Origin: Janthinobacterium sp. B9-8
GTDB taxonomy: Bacteria > Pseudomonadota > Gammaproteobacteria > Burkholderiales > Chitinibacteraceae
Assembly (NCBI RefSeq): GCF_000969645.2
Contig: NZ_CP014222.1
Coordinates: 2,979,740-3,043,739 of the forward strand
Direction of reading: 5' to 3'
Length of the DNA: 64,000 nucleotides
In this document: in pieces, positions 52,176-63,434 of the stretch
How the letters are laid out: every line of letters begins with the position of its first letter
Numbering within the stretch: the stretch's first letter is position 1
Position numbers and translations under genes: made by a program
The notes under the pieces: model-generated
Told to the model about the DNA's origin: nothing
Database searches by the model: none
Seen by the model: the letters and a program-made list of their open reading frames with translations, nothing else

Positions 52176-52207
52176 GCACAAAGCCCGCATCACTGCGGGC
52201 TTTGTGC
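52176..52207 (-). terminator. Perfect inverted repeat after ssb
   Basis: GCACAAAGCCCGCA and its complement form a 14-bp perfect stem with 4-nt loop, between the ssb stop (52233) and hsdM start (52107). It separates the core ssb operon from the island. Confidence 0.85.
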
Positions 52208-52232
52208 TTAATTCGCTTGGGCGATTATTCGA

Positions 52233-52745
52233 TCAAAACGGAATATCATCCTCAAAATCATCAAAGCTTTTTGGCGCTGCAGCTGCCGGGGCTGGTACCG
52301 GGCGGCGAGCTGGTGCTGGGGAGGCTTGTTGCTGCTGCTGGTAGGCGGGCTGCTGATTTAAGCCGCCGTCGTCGTAGCCAGTATCGGCTGGGCCACTGCT
52401 ATTGCCAGCACGCCCGCCCAGCATTTGCATTTGGTCGGCGATGATTTCGGTGGTGTAGCGATCTTGGCCAGTGGTTTTATCTTGCCATTTACGCGTTTGC
52501 AGACGGCCTTCGATGTAAACCGATGAGCCTTTCTTCAGGTACTGCGCGGCGATTTCGGCTAGGCGGTTGTACATGGTGATATTGTGCCATTCGGTTTTTT
52601 CCTGCTTTTGACCGGTGGCTTTGTCTTTCCAGCTTTCGGTGGTGGCAATGCTGAAGTTGCACACTGCGCCGCCCGATGGCAGAAAGCGATTTTCAGGGTC
52701 TTTACCCAAATTGCCGATCAAAATTACTTTATTCAATGAAGCCAT
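52233..52745 (-). CDS. ssb: Single-stranded DNA-binding protein
   Basis: A 170-residue SSB. OB fold at residues 1-112 ([65 protein letters not shown]), Gln/Ala/Pro-rich linker and the acidic DDFEDDIPF tip that recruits repair and replication partners. Its ATG overlaps the yajR TAA by one base (TAATG), so it is co-transcribed with yajR. Confidence 0.97.
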   Translation of the reverse strand: MASLNKVILIGNLGKDPENRFLPSGGAVCNFSIATTESWKDKATGQKQEKTEWHNITMYNRLAEIAAQYLKKGSSVYIEGRLQTRKWQDKTTGQDRYTTEIIADQMQMLGGRAGNSSGPADTGYDDGGLNQQPAYQQQQQASPAPARRPVPAPAAAAPKSFDDFEDDIPF

Positions 52746-54109
52746 TATCTTGTCTCTTCAATAAGTTGCCGCGCCGCAGCTTCATCCCAGCCTGTTTGCA
52801 GGACTTTCAGCAAGGCCACGCGTTCGTCAATTAAAACGACGGCTTCTTTTACGCCGTCAATAGCCGCAAGTTTAACAGACAGAGCCTGTGGGCTGCCTTC
52901 CCAATTGTCACCGATGTGGAACATTTGTGTTTTAACCGGCAGCGGCGGCTGCATGCCTGCGGCAAAAAATAACCAGATCACCATCAGCGCAGCGCAAAGC
53001 AAAAAGATAGCCGTCACGCTGCCGTGCTGCTGATACAACCAGCCTGCAATCGCCGAGCCAAGAAACATACTCAGTGACTGACAAGTGTTGTACACGCCCA
53101 TCGCCGTACCCTTGGCATCGCTTGGGGCAATTTTAGAAATCAGGCTAGGCTGCGTAGCTTCCAAAATATTAAAAGCAATAAAGTACACCGACAACCACAC
53201 CACAATCATGGTCAGATTAGGCATATACAACGCCATGCCCAGCTGGGCGAGCAACATCAGGCTGATTGCAAAAATAAACACTTCTTTTAAGTGTTGTTTT
53301 TTTTCACCATAAATCACCGCCGGCACCATCAGTACAAAGCTGACCAGCACCACCGGTAAATACACCCACCAATGATGCTCTAGGCTAATTCCACCCAGCC
53401 TAGTCAGCAGCAGCGGCATCACGGTAAACATGGCCATTTGCGCCGCATGCAGGGCAAATACACCATAGTTCATACGTAATAGCTGCGGGTGACGCAATAC
53501 GGCGGGCAAACGCGTTGTGCTGATTTCGGCATCAGAGTGAAAACGCGAGATAATCGGGTCCGGAATAATTTGCCGCACGCCAATGATGGCGGCAATCGCC
53601 AGTACGGCAGTGAGCAAAAAGATGCCGGGTAAACCAATCCATGCGGCCAAAGTGGGCGCTGCCACCAATGAAATCGCAAAGGTGCTGGCAATACTGCCGC
53701 CTATCATCGCCATCGCCTTGGTGCGGTTTTCTTCGCGGGTTAAATCGGCCAGCAGTGCGGTAATCGCCGCCGAAATCGCTCCTGCCCCCTGCACGGCACG
53801 ACCCACAATCAGCCACGCCACATGATCGGCCATGGCACACATCACGCTACCCACCGCAAACAGGGCGAGGCCGATATAGATGACTTTTTTGCGGCCAACC
53901 CGATCCGACCACATACCGAAAGGCAGTTGCAATAAGGCTTGCGTCAGGCCGTAAGCGCCAAACGCCAGCCCGACCATCGTATGATTATCTCCGCCGGGTA
54001 GTTTGCCTGCGTAAACAGCGAACACAGGCAAAATGAGAAACATTCCCAGCATACGCAGGGCATAAAGCCCAGCTAGGCCGAGCGAGGCACGCAGTTCTAT
54101 AGGAGTCAT
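52745..54109 (-). CDS. yajR: MFS transporter of the YajR type with C-terminal YAM domain
   Basis: About 454 residues, 12 TM helices. The MFS motif [13 protein letters not shown] follows TM2. After the last TM about 60 residues ([31 protein letters not shown]) form a ferredoxin-like YAM domain, the feature of YajR. The start is set at ATG 54109 ([20 protein letters not shown]) by homology to YajR; the longer frame opens with GTG at 54163 and has no better ribosome binding site. Substrate unknown. Divergent from uvrA; ssb follows it directly. Confidence 0.85.
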   Translation of the reverse strand: MTPIELRASLGLAGLYALRMLGMFLILPVFAVYAGKLPGGDNHTMVGLAFGAYGLTQALLQLPFGMWSDRVGRKKVIYIGLALFAVGSVMCAMADHVAWLIVGRAVQGAGAISAAITALLADLTREENRTKAMAMIGGSIASTFAISLVAAPTLAAWIGLPGIFLLTAVLAIAAIIGVRQIIPDPIISRFHSDAEISTTRLPAVLRHPQLLRMNYGVFALHAAQMAMFTVMPLLLTRLGGISLEHHWWVYLPVVLVSFVLMVPAVIYGEKKQHLKEVFIFAISLMLLAQLGMALYMPNLTMIVVWLSVYFIAFNILEATQPSLISKIAPSDAKGTAMGVYNTCQSLSMFLGSAIAGWLYQQHGSVTAIFLLCAALMVIWLFFAAGMQPPLPVKTQMFHIGDNWEGSPQALSVKLAAIDGVKEAVVLIDERVALLKVLQTGWDEAAARQLIEETR

Positions 54110-54165
54110 GGCAGCAATTTGAAGTGGTGTCTGGTGTGTTGAATGACATCTTAAGATGGACACGC

Positions 54166-54231
54166 TTTATGCCCACGCGTTCATCTGTATCGACCTGCTT
54201 ATTCATTTATATCGACCCGCGTGGGCATAAA
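54166..54231. promoter_or_regulatory. Inverted repeat between yajR and uvrA
   Basis: TTTATGCCCACGCG (54166-54179) and its exact complement (54218-54231) flank 38 nt that hold two TATCGACC direct copies. Either a regulator site or a transcription-blocking hairpin. No LexA box (CTGT-N8-ACAG) is seen upstream of uvrA. Confidence 0.5.
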
Positions 54232-54353
54232 AACCATGCCCGCCCAACATATTGAGTTACAAATGTAATGGTCAAGTAAATGCTTCCAACACACTTTCGA
54301 CAGGAAAGTCCGGTATATTATCCGATTCCTCTTTACTGCAGATACCGGCCTTT

Positions 54354-57215
54354 ATGTCGTACCGTCGTATCGAATCATCCGAAGCCCCGCAAATTCGCAT
54401 TCGCGGCGCTCGCACGCACAATTTAAAAAACGTTAATCTCGACCTGCCACGTGGCAGTTTAGTTGTGATTACGGGGCTTTCCGGCTCAGGCAAATCGTCT
54501 CTGGCGTTTGATACCTTGTATGCCGAGGGCCAGCGTCGCTATGTGGAATCGCTATCCGCTTATGCGCGGCAATTTTTACAATTGATGGAAAAACCCGATG
54601 TCGATTTGATCGAGGGCCTCAGCCCCGCGATCTCCATCGAGCAAAAAGCCACCAGTCATAACCCGCGCTCCACCGTTGGCACGGTAACGGAAATCCACGA
54701 TTATTTGCGCCTCTTATTTGCCCGCGTTGGCACACCATTCTGCCCCGAGCATAAGCAGCCTCTGCAATCGCAAACCGTTAGCCAGATGGTTGATCACGTC
54801 TTAGCACTGCCGGAAGAAACCAAGTTAATGGTGCTCGCGCCGATCGTGGTCGGCAAAAAAGGCGAGAACGTTGATTTATTCGACGAGCTACGTGCGCAAG
54901 GCTTTGTACGTGTTCGTGTCGATGGCGAAATCTATGAACTCGATGAAACGCCTAAGCTAGATAAAAACAAAAAACACACCATTGAAGTGGTGGTTGATCG
55001 GCTAAAAGTACGCGAAGACGTGAAGCAGCGCCTCGCCGAATCCTTTGAAACCGCCCTGCGCCACGCTGAAGGTCGCGCCATTGCGCTGGAAATGGATAGC
55101 GGTAAAGAGCATTGGTTCTCTGCCAAGTTTGCCTGTCCTATTTGCAGCTACAGCCTGCCAGAACTCGAGCCACGCCTGTTCTCGTTTAACAACCCGATGG
55201 GCGCTTGCCCTAAGTGCGAAGGCTTGGGCCAGATCACTTTCTTTGATCCTAAGCGTGTTGTGGCTCACCCTGATTTAAGCTTGGCGGCGGGTGCCATTAA
55301 AGGCTGGGATAAACGTAATCAGTTTTACTTCCAGATGCTGACCAGTATTGCTGAGCACTATGGCTTTGATGTCAGTGAAGCATGGACAGCGCTGACAGAA
55401 GAAGTGCAGCAAGCCGTGCTGCATGGCTCGGGTACTGAAGAAATTGCTTTCACCTATATGAACGAGCGCGGTACCAAAGTTTCCCGCTCGCACGCCTTTG
55501 AAGGGATTATTCCTAATCTGGAACGCCGTTACGTCGAAACCGATTCAATGGCCGTACGTGAAGAATTAGCCAAATACCAGAATAATCAGCCCTGCCCGCA
55601 TTGCGGCGGTGCAAGATTGCGCGTTGAGGCACGTAATGTGCGCGTTGGCGAATGCAATCTGCACGAAGTCAGCCGTATGGCATTGAAAGACACTGCTGGT
55701 TATTTTGCGGGCTTAACGCTGACTGGAGCAAAAGCCCAGATCGCAGAAAAAATTGTGAAAGAAATTCGCGAGCGTCTTGGCTTTTTGGTCAACGTTGGCT
55801 TGGATTACCTCAGCCTCGATCGCAGCGCCGACACCCTATCAGGTGGTGAAGCACAGCGGATTCGCCTTGCTAGCCAAATTGGCTCTGGCTTAACCGGCGT
55901 GATGTATGTGTTAGATGAGCCGTCGATTGGTCTGCATCAGCGCGATAATGATCGTCTGCTGGGCACGCTGCGCCATCTGCGCGACCTAGATAACACCGTC
56001 ATCGTGGTTGAGCACGATGAAGACGCCATCCGCATGGCAGATTATCTGGTGGATATGGGGCCGGGCGCGGGTGTACATGGCGGTGAAGTAGTGGCGGCGG
56101 GAACGCCGCAGGACATCATGAACGAGCCGCGCTCGATCACTGGGCAGTTTTTATCTGGCGCTAGGCGCATCGCTATTCCAGAAGTACGCCGCCAACCTGA
56201 TCCGGAAAAATGGCTGTCACTGAAAGGTGCAACAGGTAATAACCTGAAGCAAGTTGAGCTGAGGCTGCCGGTAGGCTTGTTTGTCTGCATTACCGGCGTA
56301 TCCGGCTCGGGTAAATCTACCCTCATCAATGACACGCTCTATACCATCGCCGCAAAAGAACTCAACGGCGCATCGGGCGAGCCAGCTCCGTTTGAAAGCA
56401 TCACCGGGCTGGATCACTTTGATAAAGTGATTAACGTCGATCAATCGCCGATTGGCCGCACGCCGCGCTCTAATCCTGCCACCTATACCGGCATGTTTAC
56501 GCCGATTCGAGAGCTGTTTGCCGGTGTGCCAACCAGCCGCGAACGCGGTTATGGGCCGGGGCGTTTTAGCTTTAATGTGAAAGGTGGCCGCTGCGAAGCT
56601 TGCCAAGGTGACGGTGTTCTTAAGGTAGAGATGCACTTTCTGCCCGATGTCTACGTGCCTTGCGATGTTTGCCACGGTAAGCGCTACAACCGCGAAACAC
56701 TGGAAGTGCAGTACAAAGGCAAAAACATCACCGAAGTATTGGGGATGACAGTCGAGCAAGCGCTGGCGTTTTTTGAGGCCGTACCAACGGTGGCACGTAA
56801 GCTTAAAACGCTAACCGACGTGGGGCTGGATTACATCCGTTTAGGGCAAAGCGCCACAACGCTATCTGGCGGTGAAGCGCAACGCGTGAAGCTGGCGCTG
56901 GAGCTATCCAAACGCGATACCGGCCGCACCCTGTATATCCTGGATGAGCCAACCACAGGCTTGCATTTCCATGATATCGACCAGTTGCTAGCCGTATTAC
57001 ATCGCCTGCGCGAGCATGGCAATACAGTGGTGGTGATTGAGCACAATCTGGATGTCGTGAAAACGGCAGACTGGGTGATTGATCTGGGGCCAGAAGGCGG
57101 TGCGGGTGGCGGTCGTATCTTAATGAGCGGCACACCGGAAGAACTGGCGGCCTGCACAGAAAGCCATACCGGGCAGTATTTAGCTAAAACTTTAGCGGCG
57201 CATAAAACTGTTTAA
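54354..57215 (+). CDS. uvrA: UvrABC excision nuclease subunit A
   Basis: A 953-residue ABC-type ATPase for nucleotide excision repair. Two halves each with Walker A (GLSGSGKSS and GVSGSGKST), signature LSGGEAQR and Walker B; zinc sites [18 protein letters not shown] and [18 protein letters not shown] are visible. The start at 54354 ([20 protein letters not shown]) gives the E. coli-like length; an upstream TTG would add 34 residues without support. Terminator follows at 57242. Confidence 0.97.
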   Translation: MSYRRIESSEAPQIRIRGARTHNLKNVNLDLPRGSLVVITGLSGSGKSSLAFDTLYAEGQRRYVESLSAYARQFLQLMEKPDVDLIEGLSPAISIEQKATSHNPRSTVGTVTEIHDYLRLLFARVGTPFCPEHKQPLQSQTVSQMVDHVLALPEETKLMVLAPIVVGKKGENVDLFDELRAQGFVRVRVDGEIYELDETPKLDKNKKHTIEVVVDRLKVREDVKQRLAESFETALRHAEGRAIALEMDSGKEHWFSAKFACPICSYSLPELEPRLFSFNNPMGACPKCEGLGQITFFDPKRVVAHPDLSLAAGAIKGWDKRNQFYFQMLTSIAEHYGFDVSEAWTALTEEVQQAVLHGSGTEEIAFTYMNERGTKVSRSHAFEGIIPNLERRYVETDSMAVREELAKYQNNQPCPHCGGARLRVEARNVRVGECNLHEVSRMALKDTAGYFAGLTLTGAKAQIAEKIVKEIRERLGFLVNVGLDYLSLDRSADTLSGGEAQRIRLASQIGSGLTGVMYVLDEPSIGLHQRDNDRLLGTLRHLRDLDNTVIVVEHDEDAIRMADYLVDMGPGAGVHGGEVVAAGTPQDIMNEPRSITGQFLSGARRIAIPEVRRQPDPEKWLSLKGATGNNLKQVELRLPVGLFVCITGVSGSGKSTLINDTLYTIAAKELNGASGEPAPFESITGLDHFDKVINVDQSPIGRTPRSNPATYTGMFTPIRELFAGVPTSRERGYGPGRFSFNVKGGRCEACQGDGVLKVEMHFLPDVYVPCDVCHGKRYNRETLEVQYKGKNITEVLGMTVEQALAFFEAVPTVARKLKTLTDVGLDYIRLGQSATTLSGGEAQRVKLALELSKRDTGRTLYILDEPTTGLHFHDIDQLLAVLHRLREHGNTVVVIEHNLDVVKTADWVIDLGPEGGAGGGRILMSGTPEELAACTESHTGQYLAKTLAAHKTV

Positions 57216-57241
57216 TTTGTGAATGCCCTATAAAGACAAAG

Positions 57242-57269
57242 AAGCCAGCATCACGCTGGCTTTTTTTTT
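57242..57269 (+). terminator. uvrA intrinsic terminator
   Basis: AAGCCAGC-ATCAC-GCTGGCTT stem with nine-T tail; it also separates the convergent fimV-like gene. Confidence 0.92.
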
Positions 57270-57274
57270 GGCTA

Positions 57275-59188
57275 TTACATCTGCAATGGAATCAAAATAT
57301 CCAGCCACTTGATCGCCGTTTGGCGCTGCTCCATGCTGCCACGATAAAGCAATTGCTCTAAGGCTTGGCAAGCACTATGAATATCGTTCTGCTCTAAATG
57401 CTGCACCACTTGCTGCAAAGCGGAATCATCGCTCAGAAAATGAGCCAGATCCAGACCGGGTATTTCCGGAAAACTCTTTTCAACCTGCGCTAATTCGCTC
57501 CGCTCGGTTTGCACAGAGCGCTCAATCGGATCCGGCTCTAAATGCCAAGGGTCTGCTTTCACCTCCAGAATTTCACCCGTCGTAAAATCAACATGCTCCA
57601 TTTTGCTATCTGGCACCGAAAAACTGATCGCATCATCGGGAAACATCAAGGGCGTCGTGTTTTCATCTAAAGATAAATAAAGTGGATTATCCGGATCTAA
57701 ATCCCTGCCCATACTCTGCACTTGCTGCCATAAACCATCGCTAGAAAATTGTAAACGAAAGCCAACGGCCCGATTTTGAAATTCCTGACGCATTCCCTGG
57801 CTAACATACACTTCAAACAGCTTCATCCATAAAGCTAGGCCGCTAGGGTATTGCTCAATTTCGCTCTTTAATAAATTAATCGCCTGAGTGATTAATCCAT
57901 GATCAAGTAGCATCTGCGCTTCTTCAGAAACATTTTTAGGCTGCACTACATCCACATCATCACGGCTCCAATCGGAAGCCGCCTGAGAAAAATTATTCAC
58001 CACACCCATAACCTGCTTTCGATCCGGCACGGCTTCGCGTAATCGCTCACCTAAGGGTGCGGTGCTGGGTGCAAAGGTGTGTTGCCCCAATGGAAAAGCA
58101 TATTGCACTTCCTTCGCAATATGCCCTTGCCGGCGCACTAAGTAAAATAGTGGCAAGAGCAGCAAAAGTAATAACCACCATGCACTCGGTAAGCGATTAA
58201 ATCCGGCCAAAGCAGGCGCTGATTCTAAAGAAAGCCCCTGAGAAGAGTGATCTGCCTGCATGGCAGCGAGTTGCTTCTCTAGCTGGCTAATTTGATATTT
58301 AAATTGCAAAAGCTGCGCGGCTTGATCGTCACTTTCCAGCAGTTGCAAACGCTCACGCGCCCGTAAGCTATCTTCCGGGCTTAATTGCGCTTTTTGCCGG
58401 AAAGCCAAAACAGGCTCGGATAAGCGTAAGTGAAAGCCGCCTTTCTCAACTCTCGGCAGAGAAACAGGGGCAATTTGCAAAGCATCTTTAAGTGGCCCAC
58501 CGCTCGTTTGTGCCTGCACCGGCTCTACCCTATTCTGCATATTGGCGGCAGCAGGCAGTAAACTTTTGCGATCAGGTAGCCTCACCTCGGTATTAAGCGG
58601 TAAGCGAGCATGCGTGTTTTGCGCTAAATCGGCATTAAGCCGGTAAATTTCATCCACCATCCGTGCGCGACCAGCCCTGTCCTGCGGGAAATAGGCTCGT
58701 GCAATCCGTTCTACAGAGTCTCCCTCCTGACTTTGCCAAACACCAGCAAAAGCGGGTAGATTGCGGCGCACAGCAGGCGCGACTAAGGCAAAGTCTCCTC
58801 CCCCCTGCTTGGCGCGATATTCACGCGGATCAAGCAGCACATTGTAATCACGCTGAAAACTAGGGCTTTTTTCGTTAGGGCAACGCAGACGAATCGAAAA
58901 ATGAAGCAGTGGCTCTTGCAAAGGCTCATCACCACGCAAGCTAAGCAGGCCACCATCTTCATTCGATTCAAAAGATAAACGTACATTTAAATGAGCAGAG
59001 CCACCATCGACAATAGGAACAAGACGAAAGCACTGCTGATTTAACTCTTCATTTTCATTAGCAATAACATTAATTCGGGCATTAAAGCGCTCACCCAGTG
59101 CAGACCGAACTTGGATATCCCCCAATACAGCAGCCTGCAATGGCTGTACAACAACGCTTAAACCTATTAAAAACCGAATCAGTCGCAT
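57275..59188 (-). CDS. fimV: FimV-like protein
   Basis: A 637-residue inner-membrane/periplasmic protein. N-terminal signal (IRFLIGLSVVVQPLQA), FimV-N domain (LGDIQVRSALGERFNARINV) and a LysM-like region (EGDSVERIARAYFPQD), coiled coil (about 300-335), one TM (SAWWLLLLLLLPLFYLVRR) and an acidic C-terminal TPR-like region with the FimV_C end (LLYRGSMEQRQTAIKWLDIL). FimV organises polar type IV pili and twitching. Immediately follows pilU on the same strand (8 bp), so an operon with pilU is likely. Confidence 0.85.
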   Translation of the reverse strand: MRLIRFLIGLSVVVQPLQAAVLGDIQVRSALGERFNARINVIANENEELNQQCFRLVPIVDGGSAHLNVRLSFESNEDGGLLSLRGDEPLQEPLLHFSIRLRCPNEKSPSFQRDYNVLLDPREYRAKQGGGDFALVAPAVRRNLPAFAGVWQSQEGDSVERIARAYFPQDRAGRARMVDEIYRLNADLAQNTHARLPLNTEVRLPDRKSLLPAAANMQNRVEPVQAQTSGGPLKDALQIAPVSLPRVEKGGFHLRLSEPVLAFRQKAQLSPEDSLRARERLQLLESDDQAAQLLQFKYQISQLEKQLAAMQADHSSQGLSLESAPALAGFNRLPSAWWLLLLLLLPLFYLVRRQGHIAKEVQYAFPLGQHTFAPSTAPLGERLREAVPDRKQVMGVVNNFSQAASDWSRDDVDVVQPKNVSEEAQMLLDHGLITQAINLLKSEIEQYPSGLALWMKLFEVYVSQGMRQEFQNRAVGFRLQFSSDGLWQQVQSMGRDLDPDNPLYLSLDENTTPLMFPDDAISFSVPDSKMEHVDFTTGEILEVKADPWHLEPDPIERSVQTERSELAQVEKSFPEIPGLDLAHFLSDDSALQQVVQHLEQNDIHSACQALEQLLYRGSMEQRQTAIKWLDILIPLQM

Positions 59189-59196
59189 AAGCACGT

Positions 59197-60333
59197 TTAA
59201 ACGATATCAAGATGATCAAGACCAGAAAGAATATCCGTATGCTTCGCTTCTGAACCTTGCAGCTTAATGCTCAATCGTAAATCATTAACTGAATCGGCAT
59301 TGCGCAAAGCATCTTCGTAAGTGATTTTTCCTGCTTCATAATGATCAAACAATGCCTGATCGAATGTCTGCATTCCCAGCTCACGCGATTTCTTCATGAT
59401 TTCTTTGATTTCGTGCACTTCACCTTTAAAAATCAATTCAGAAATCAAAGGGCTATTTAGCATCACTTCCACAGCCGCCACCCGGCCTTTGCCGGTGCGA
59501 TGCGGAATCAGCCGCTGAGAAACAAACGAGCGAAGATTTAAAGATAAATCCATCAAGAGCTGCTGACGACGCTCTTCGGGGAAAAAGTTGATAATCCGGT
59601 CCAGCGCCTGATTAGCCGAGTTGGCGTGTAAAGTCGCCATGCAAAGGTGACCGGTTTCAGAGAAGGCAATTGCGTAATCCATGGTTTCGCGATCACGAAT
59701 TTCACCAATCAAAATCACATCTGGCGCCTGACGCAGGGTGTTTTTCAGTGCAGCCTGCCAGCTATCGGTGTCCACCCCCACTTCACGCTGGGTCACAATG
59801 CAATTTTTATGCGCGTGAACGTATTCAATCGGGTCTTCAATGGTAATGATGTGATCGTAACCATGCTCATTTCGGTGGCCAATCATGGCTGCCAGCGAGG
59901 TCGATTTACCCGAACCTGTACCGCCTACAAAAATCACCAAGCCCCGCTTTGCCATCGCAATATCGCGTAATACAGGCGGCAGGCCTAAATCATCCAGCGA
60001 GGGGATTTCTGAATTAATCGTACGCAGCACCATGCCTACCTGGCCCTGCTGCATAAACGCATTCACGCGAAAACGCCCGAGCTGGCCGGGGCTGATCGCA
60101 AAATTACATTCTTTAGTACCTTCAAAATCTTCGGCCTGACGATCATTCATAATCGCCCGCGCTAATTCCTTACTATGCTGTGCCGTCAGAATTTGATTTG
60201 AAACCGGCGTCACTTTCCCGTCAATCTTCATTGCAGGCGGAAAATCAGCCGTAATAAATAAATCTGAGGCCCCTTTACTGCGCATATGCCGCAAAAGATC
60301 ATGCATAAATTTTGCGGCTTGTTCCTTTTCCAT
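59197..60333 (-). CDS. pilU: Type IV pilus retraction ATPase PilU
   Basis: A 378-residue cytoplasmic hexameric ATPase. Walker A FVGGTGSGKSTSLA, the Asp box ITIEDPIEYVH, His box GHLCMATLHANSANQALDRI, and the AIRD box (IGEIRDRET). The C-terminal tail (DLRLSIKLQGSEAKHTD) is longer than in PilT and marks PilU. It assists PilT in pilus retraction. Minus-strand order is pilT, then 266 bp, then pilU, then fimV. Confidence 0.95.
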   Translation of the reverse strand: MEKEQAAKFMHDLLRHMRSKGASDLFITADFPPAMKIDGKVTPVSNQILTAQHSKELARAIMNDRQAEDFEGTKECNFAISPGQLGRFRVNAFMQQGQVGMVLRTINSEIPSLDDLGLPPVLRDIAMAKRGLVIFVGGTGSGKSTSLAAMIGHRNEHGYDHIITIEDPIEYVHAHKNCIVTQREVGVDTDSWQAALKNTLRQAPDVILIGEIRDRETMDYAIAFSETGHLCMATLHANSANQALDRIINFFPEERRQQLLMDLSLNLRSFVSQRLIPHRTGKGRVAAVEVMLNSPLISELIFKGEVHEIKEIMKKSRELGMQTFDQALFDHYEAGKITYEDALRNADSVNDLRLSIKLQGSEAKHTDILSGLDHLDIV

Positions 60334-60599
60334 TTTTATTCTTCTTTACGCAATATGTTCATTAAAAGGCAAGTAAGGTATTTTATCTTAATCAAGAATA
60401 TCTTACTTATTTAATAAGAAAAAACATTTAAACAAACGACAAGTCTTTCAAGAATTATGCACCGCTTAATCAGCTTTTAAACGCTAATCTAAATACAAAA
60501 AAAACGGTACATAAAGCTTATAACTGCAACAGGAGCAAAACAAACAAAAATGCTTGCTAGCAGCAGACAAGCAATCCTCGGGTATTTTGCGCCAATCAC
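60334..60599. other. pilT-pilU intergenic region
   Basis: 266 bp, AT-rich. Likely holds the pilU promoter; no clear box or hairpin. Confidence 0.35.
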
Positions 60600-61640
60600 T
60601 TAGCCCCTGAAATTATCAGGAATAGCCGCTTTCATTCTGGCCTCAGGCAGGGAAATAATATTGCGCTGCAATAAGCCCTGCAAACACTGATCCAGCGTTT
60701 GCATCCCAAATTGCGAACCGGTTTGAATCGCCGAATACATTTGCGCAATTTTATTTTCACGAATCAAGTTACGAATAGCCGGAATCCCGATCATCACTTC
60801 ATGCGCAGCCACCCGCCCGCCTTCTTTCTTTTTCAGCAGCGTTTGTGAAATCACGGCACGTAATGATTCAGACAACATCGAGCGCACCATTTCTTTTTCT
60901 GCCGCAGGGAATACATCCACCACACGGTCAATGGTTTTAGCCGCAGATGAGGTATGCAAAGTGCCAAACACTAAGTGACCGGTTTCAGCGGCAGTCAGCG
61001 CCAGACGGATGGTTTCCAGATCGCGCATTTCCCCAACCAGAATGACGTCAGGGTCTTCACGCAGTGCAGAGCGCAAAGCATTAGAGAAGCTCATGGTGTG
61101 CGGGCCAACTTCACGCTGGTTAATCAGGCACTTTTGCGAGGTGTGGACAAATTCAATCGGGTCTTCCACGGTTAAGATATGGCCGTATTCATTGGCATTG
61201 ATATAGTTGATCATCGCCGCCAAAGTGGTGGATTTACCCGAGCCTGTTGGCCCGGTCACCAGCACCAAGCCGCGCGGTGTTTCGGCAATGTCTTGAAAAA
61301 TACGCGGGCAACCTAGCTCTTCCAGAGTCTTGATATCCGATGGAATCACCCGGAAAACAGCACTCGCCCCGCGATTTTGCACAAAGGCATTCACCCGGAA
61401 ACGTGCTAAACGCGGTATTTCGAAAGAAAAATCGCATTCCAGCGTATCTTCGTAAATCTTACGCTGGCCGTCGTTCATGATGTCGTACACCATATCGTGC
61501 ACGTCTTTATGCGATAGCGCAGGCGTATTAATCCGGCGAATATCCCCGTCAACCCGAATCATCGGAGGCAAACCAGACGAAAGATGTAAGTCTGATGCTT
61601 TGTTTTTAACGGTGAAAGCTAATAATTCAGAGATTTCCAT
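60600..61640 (-). CDS. pilT: Type IV pilus retraction ATPase PilT
   Basis: A 346-residue hexameric ATPase. N-terminal PAS-like domain (SDLHLSSGLPPMIRVDGDIRR), Walker A TGPTGSGKSTTLAA, EDPIEFVH, VGEMRDLET, and HLVFGTLHTSSAAKTIDRV. C-terminal AIRNLIRENKIAQMYSAIQTG is the retraction motif. AGGA precedes the ATG. PilU follows. Needed for twitching, DNA uptake and phage sensitivity. Confidence 0.97.
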   Translation of the reverse strand: MEISELLAFTVKNKASDLHLSSGLPPMIRVDGDIRRINTPALSHKDVHDMVYDIMNDGQRKIYEDTLECDFSFEIPRLARFRVNAFVQNRGASAVFRVIPSDIKTLEELGCPRIFQDIAETPRGLVLVTGPTGSGKSTTLAAMINYINANEYGHILTVEDPIEFVHTSQKCLINQREVGPHTMSFSNALRSALREDPDVILVGEMRDLETIRLALTAAETGHLVFGTLHTSSAAKTIDRVVDVFPAAEKEMVRSMLSESLRAVISQTLLKKKEGGRVAAHEVMIGIPAIRNLIRENKIAQMYSAIQTGSQFGMQTLDQCLQGLLQRNIISLPEARMKAAIPDNFRG

Positions 61641-61906
61641 TGTTTAATCCTGTCCGCATAGTGGGTTTTCGCGTAATAATATCCAAGCAGTCGCTCGAAC
61701 TTGAAAGTGATCTACCGCCTTAGGAACGCCGATTACTCCTTACAGAGTATTTTTTCGTTTTAAACAGCCCTTGCTCGAACTTCTCTATAAGACCCGGCAT
61801 TCTTTCGTAACGATCGCTCAAACCAAGCAACTTGCAAAAATGGGATAAGAATTCCATTTCAGCCCAGTCTATATGCAGAGCACCACACTAGAGTTGATAA
61901 CCCATT
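61641..61906. other. Divergent promoter region of pilT and yggS
   Basis: 266 bp between divergent starts. Both promoters must lie here; no operator stands out. Confidence 0.4.
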
Positions 61907-62599
61907 ATGGCAACGATATTTACAGCATGGCAAGGTGTGAGAGAGCGCATTGCAAAAGCCGCTGCCGCCAATCAGCGAGAAATCAACGCTGTCGCCTTGT
62001 TGGCAGTGAGTAAGACCTTCCCAAGTGAAGCAATAAGAGAGCTGTATTTAATAGGACAGCGGGCCTTTGGTGAAAATTATGTTCAAGAGTTAATAGATAA
62101 ACACGCAGCTTTAATCGATTGTAATGAGTTAGTTTGGCATTTTATCGGACCGCTACAGAGCAATAAAACCCGATCTGTGGCAGAGTTGGCAGACTGGGTC
62201 CATTCAATTGATCGTTTAAAGATCGCCGAACGGCTTTCTGCACAACGCCCGGAACATCTGCCTCATTTAAATGTCTGTATTCAGGTTAATGTATCGGGAG
62301 AAGTATCGAAATCAGGTATTGCCCCCGATGAATGCTTAACGCTGGCGACAAAAATCTGTCAATTACCACGTATACAATTGCGCGGTTTAATGTGCATACC
62401 CGAGCCCACGCCAGACTTAGCGCAGCTGGCAAAACAATTTAAAGTGCTGCGAGACTTACAAAACCAGCTGATTACCCAAGGAATACCTGTCGATACATTA
62501 TCAATGGGCATGTCTAGTGATTTAGAAACCGCCATTAGCGAGGGTTCCACCCTCGTACGAGTGGGCACCGCATTATTCGGCACTCGCACTTACCTGTAA
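61907..62599 (+). CDS. yggS: PLP homeostasis protein YggS/PLPBP
   Basis: A 230-residue pyridoxal-phosphate-binding TIM-barrel protein without known catalysis. PLP Lys is in LLAVSKTFPSEAI; GENYVQELIDK, WHFIGPLQSNKTR, a GLMCIPEP segment and STLVRVGTALFG follow. Controls PLP and amino/keto acid balance. Seven bases separate it from proC, so the two are co-transcribed. Confidence 0.95.
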   Translation: MATIFTAWQGVRERIAKAAAANQREINAVALLAVSKTFPSEAIRELYLIGQRAFGENYVQELIDKHAALIDCNELVWHFIGPLQSNKTRSVAELADWVHSIDRLKIAERLSAQRPEHLPHLNVCIQVNVSGEVSKSGIAPDECLTLATKICQLPRIQLRGLMCIPEPTPDLAQLAKQFKVLRDLQNQLITQGIPVDTLSMGMSSDLETAISEGSTLVRVGTALFGTRTYL

Positions 62600-62606
62600 G
62601 GAATAT

Positions 62607-63425
62607 ATGAAAATCACTTTTATCGGCGGTGGCAATATGGCCATCGCGATGATAGGCGGCATGATCAAGCAAGGTTTTGAGGCCGCTCAAATTCATGTCG
62701 TTGAACCAGATGCTGCCAAACGCGAACAACTGAGCAGCAATTTTGGTGTCAGCAGCAGCGCACCCGAAACGCCACTTCCTAAAAGTGATGCCATTTTATT
62801 TGCAGTAAAACCACAGCAATTACAAGCGGTAGCCAAATCTTTGCGCCCGCAACTCAATGGTGCTCTGGTGATCTCTATTGCAGCAGGCGTCAGAGCAGAT
62901 ACGCTATCGCAATGGCTGGATGTTTATCCACGTATTGTGCGTGTTATGCCCAATACCCCGGCACTTGTGCAAGAAGGAATGTCAGGTGCTTACGCCACAG
63001 CTGAAGTGACAGATGCCGATCGGGAATTAACCGAACGCATGCTGGCCGCAATTGGCGAGATGGTGTGGGTAGAAAAAGAAAGCGATATCGATGGAATTAC
63101 GGCGATTTCGGGCTCTGGCCCAGCTTATGTATTCTATTTTATGGAAGCCTTACAAGCTGCGGCCCGTGCCCAGGGTTTTGGGCCAGAAATCGCTCGTAAA
63201 CTGGCTTACCAAACCTTTTCAGGCGCAGTAAAACTGGCCATGCAAAGCGAAGATGATGCTGCCACCTTAAGACAAAAAGTGACCTCCAAGGGCGGCACAA
63301 CCGAGCGCGCTATTAATGCGCTCGAAACCAGCCAGGTGCGCACCACCATTATTGCGGCGGCTTCGGCAGCTGCCGCGCGCTCCCGCGAGTTGGGAGAAGA
63401 ATCCACACGCAGTCTTGAAGTCTAA
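62607..63425 (+). CDS. proC: Pyrroline-5-carboxylate reductase
   Basis: A 272-residue enzyme, last step of proline synthesis. NAD(P) loop FIGGGNMAIAMIGGM at the N-terminus, VRVMPNTPALVQEGMSG in the middle, and the C-terminal signature SGSGPAYVFYFMEAL region and VTSKGGTTERAINAL. AAGGAA precedes the ATG. Second gene of yggS-proC-yggT. Confidence 0.97.
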   Translation: MKITFIGGGNMAIAMIGGMIKQGFEAAQIHVVEPDAAKREQLSSNFGVSSSAPETPLPKSDAILFAVKPQQLQAVAKSLRPQLNGALVISIAAGVRADTLSQWLDVYPRIVRVMPNTPALVQEGMSGAYATAEVTDADRELTERMLAAIGEMVWVEKESDIDGITAISGSGPAYVFYFMEALQAAARAQGFGPEIARKLAYQTFSGAVKLAMQSEDDAATLRQKVTSKGGTTERAINALETSQVRTTIIAAASAAAARSRELGEESTRSLEV

Positions 63426-63434
63426 GGATTTACA

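Noticed and set aside
54232..54353. LexA box for uvrA
   Set aside because: No CTGT-N8-ACAG was found in the upstream region.
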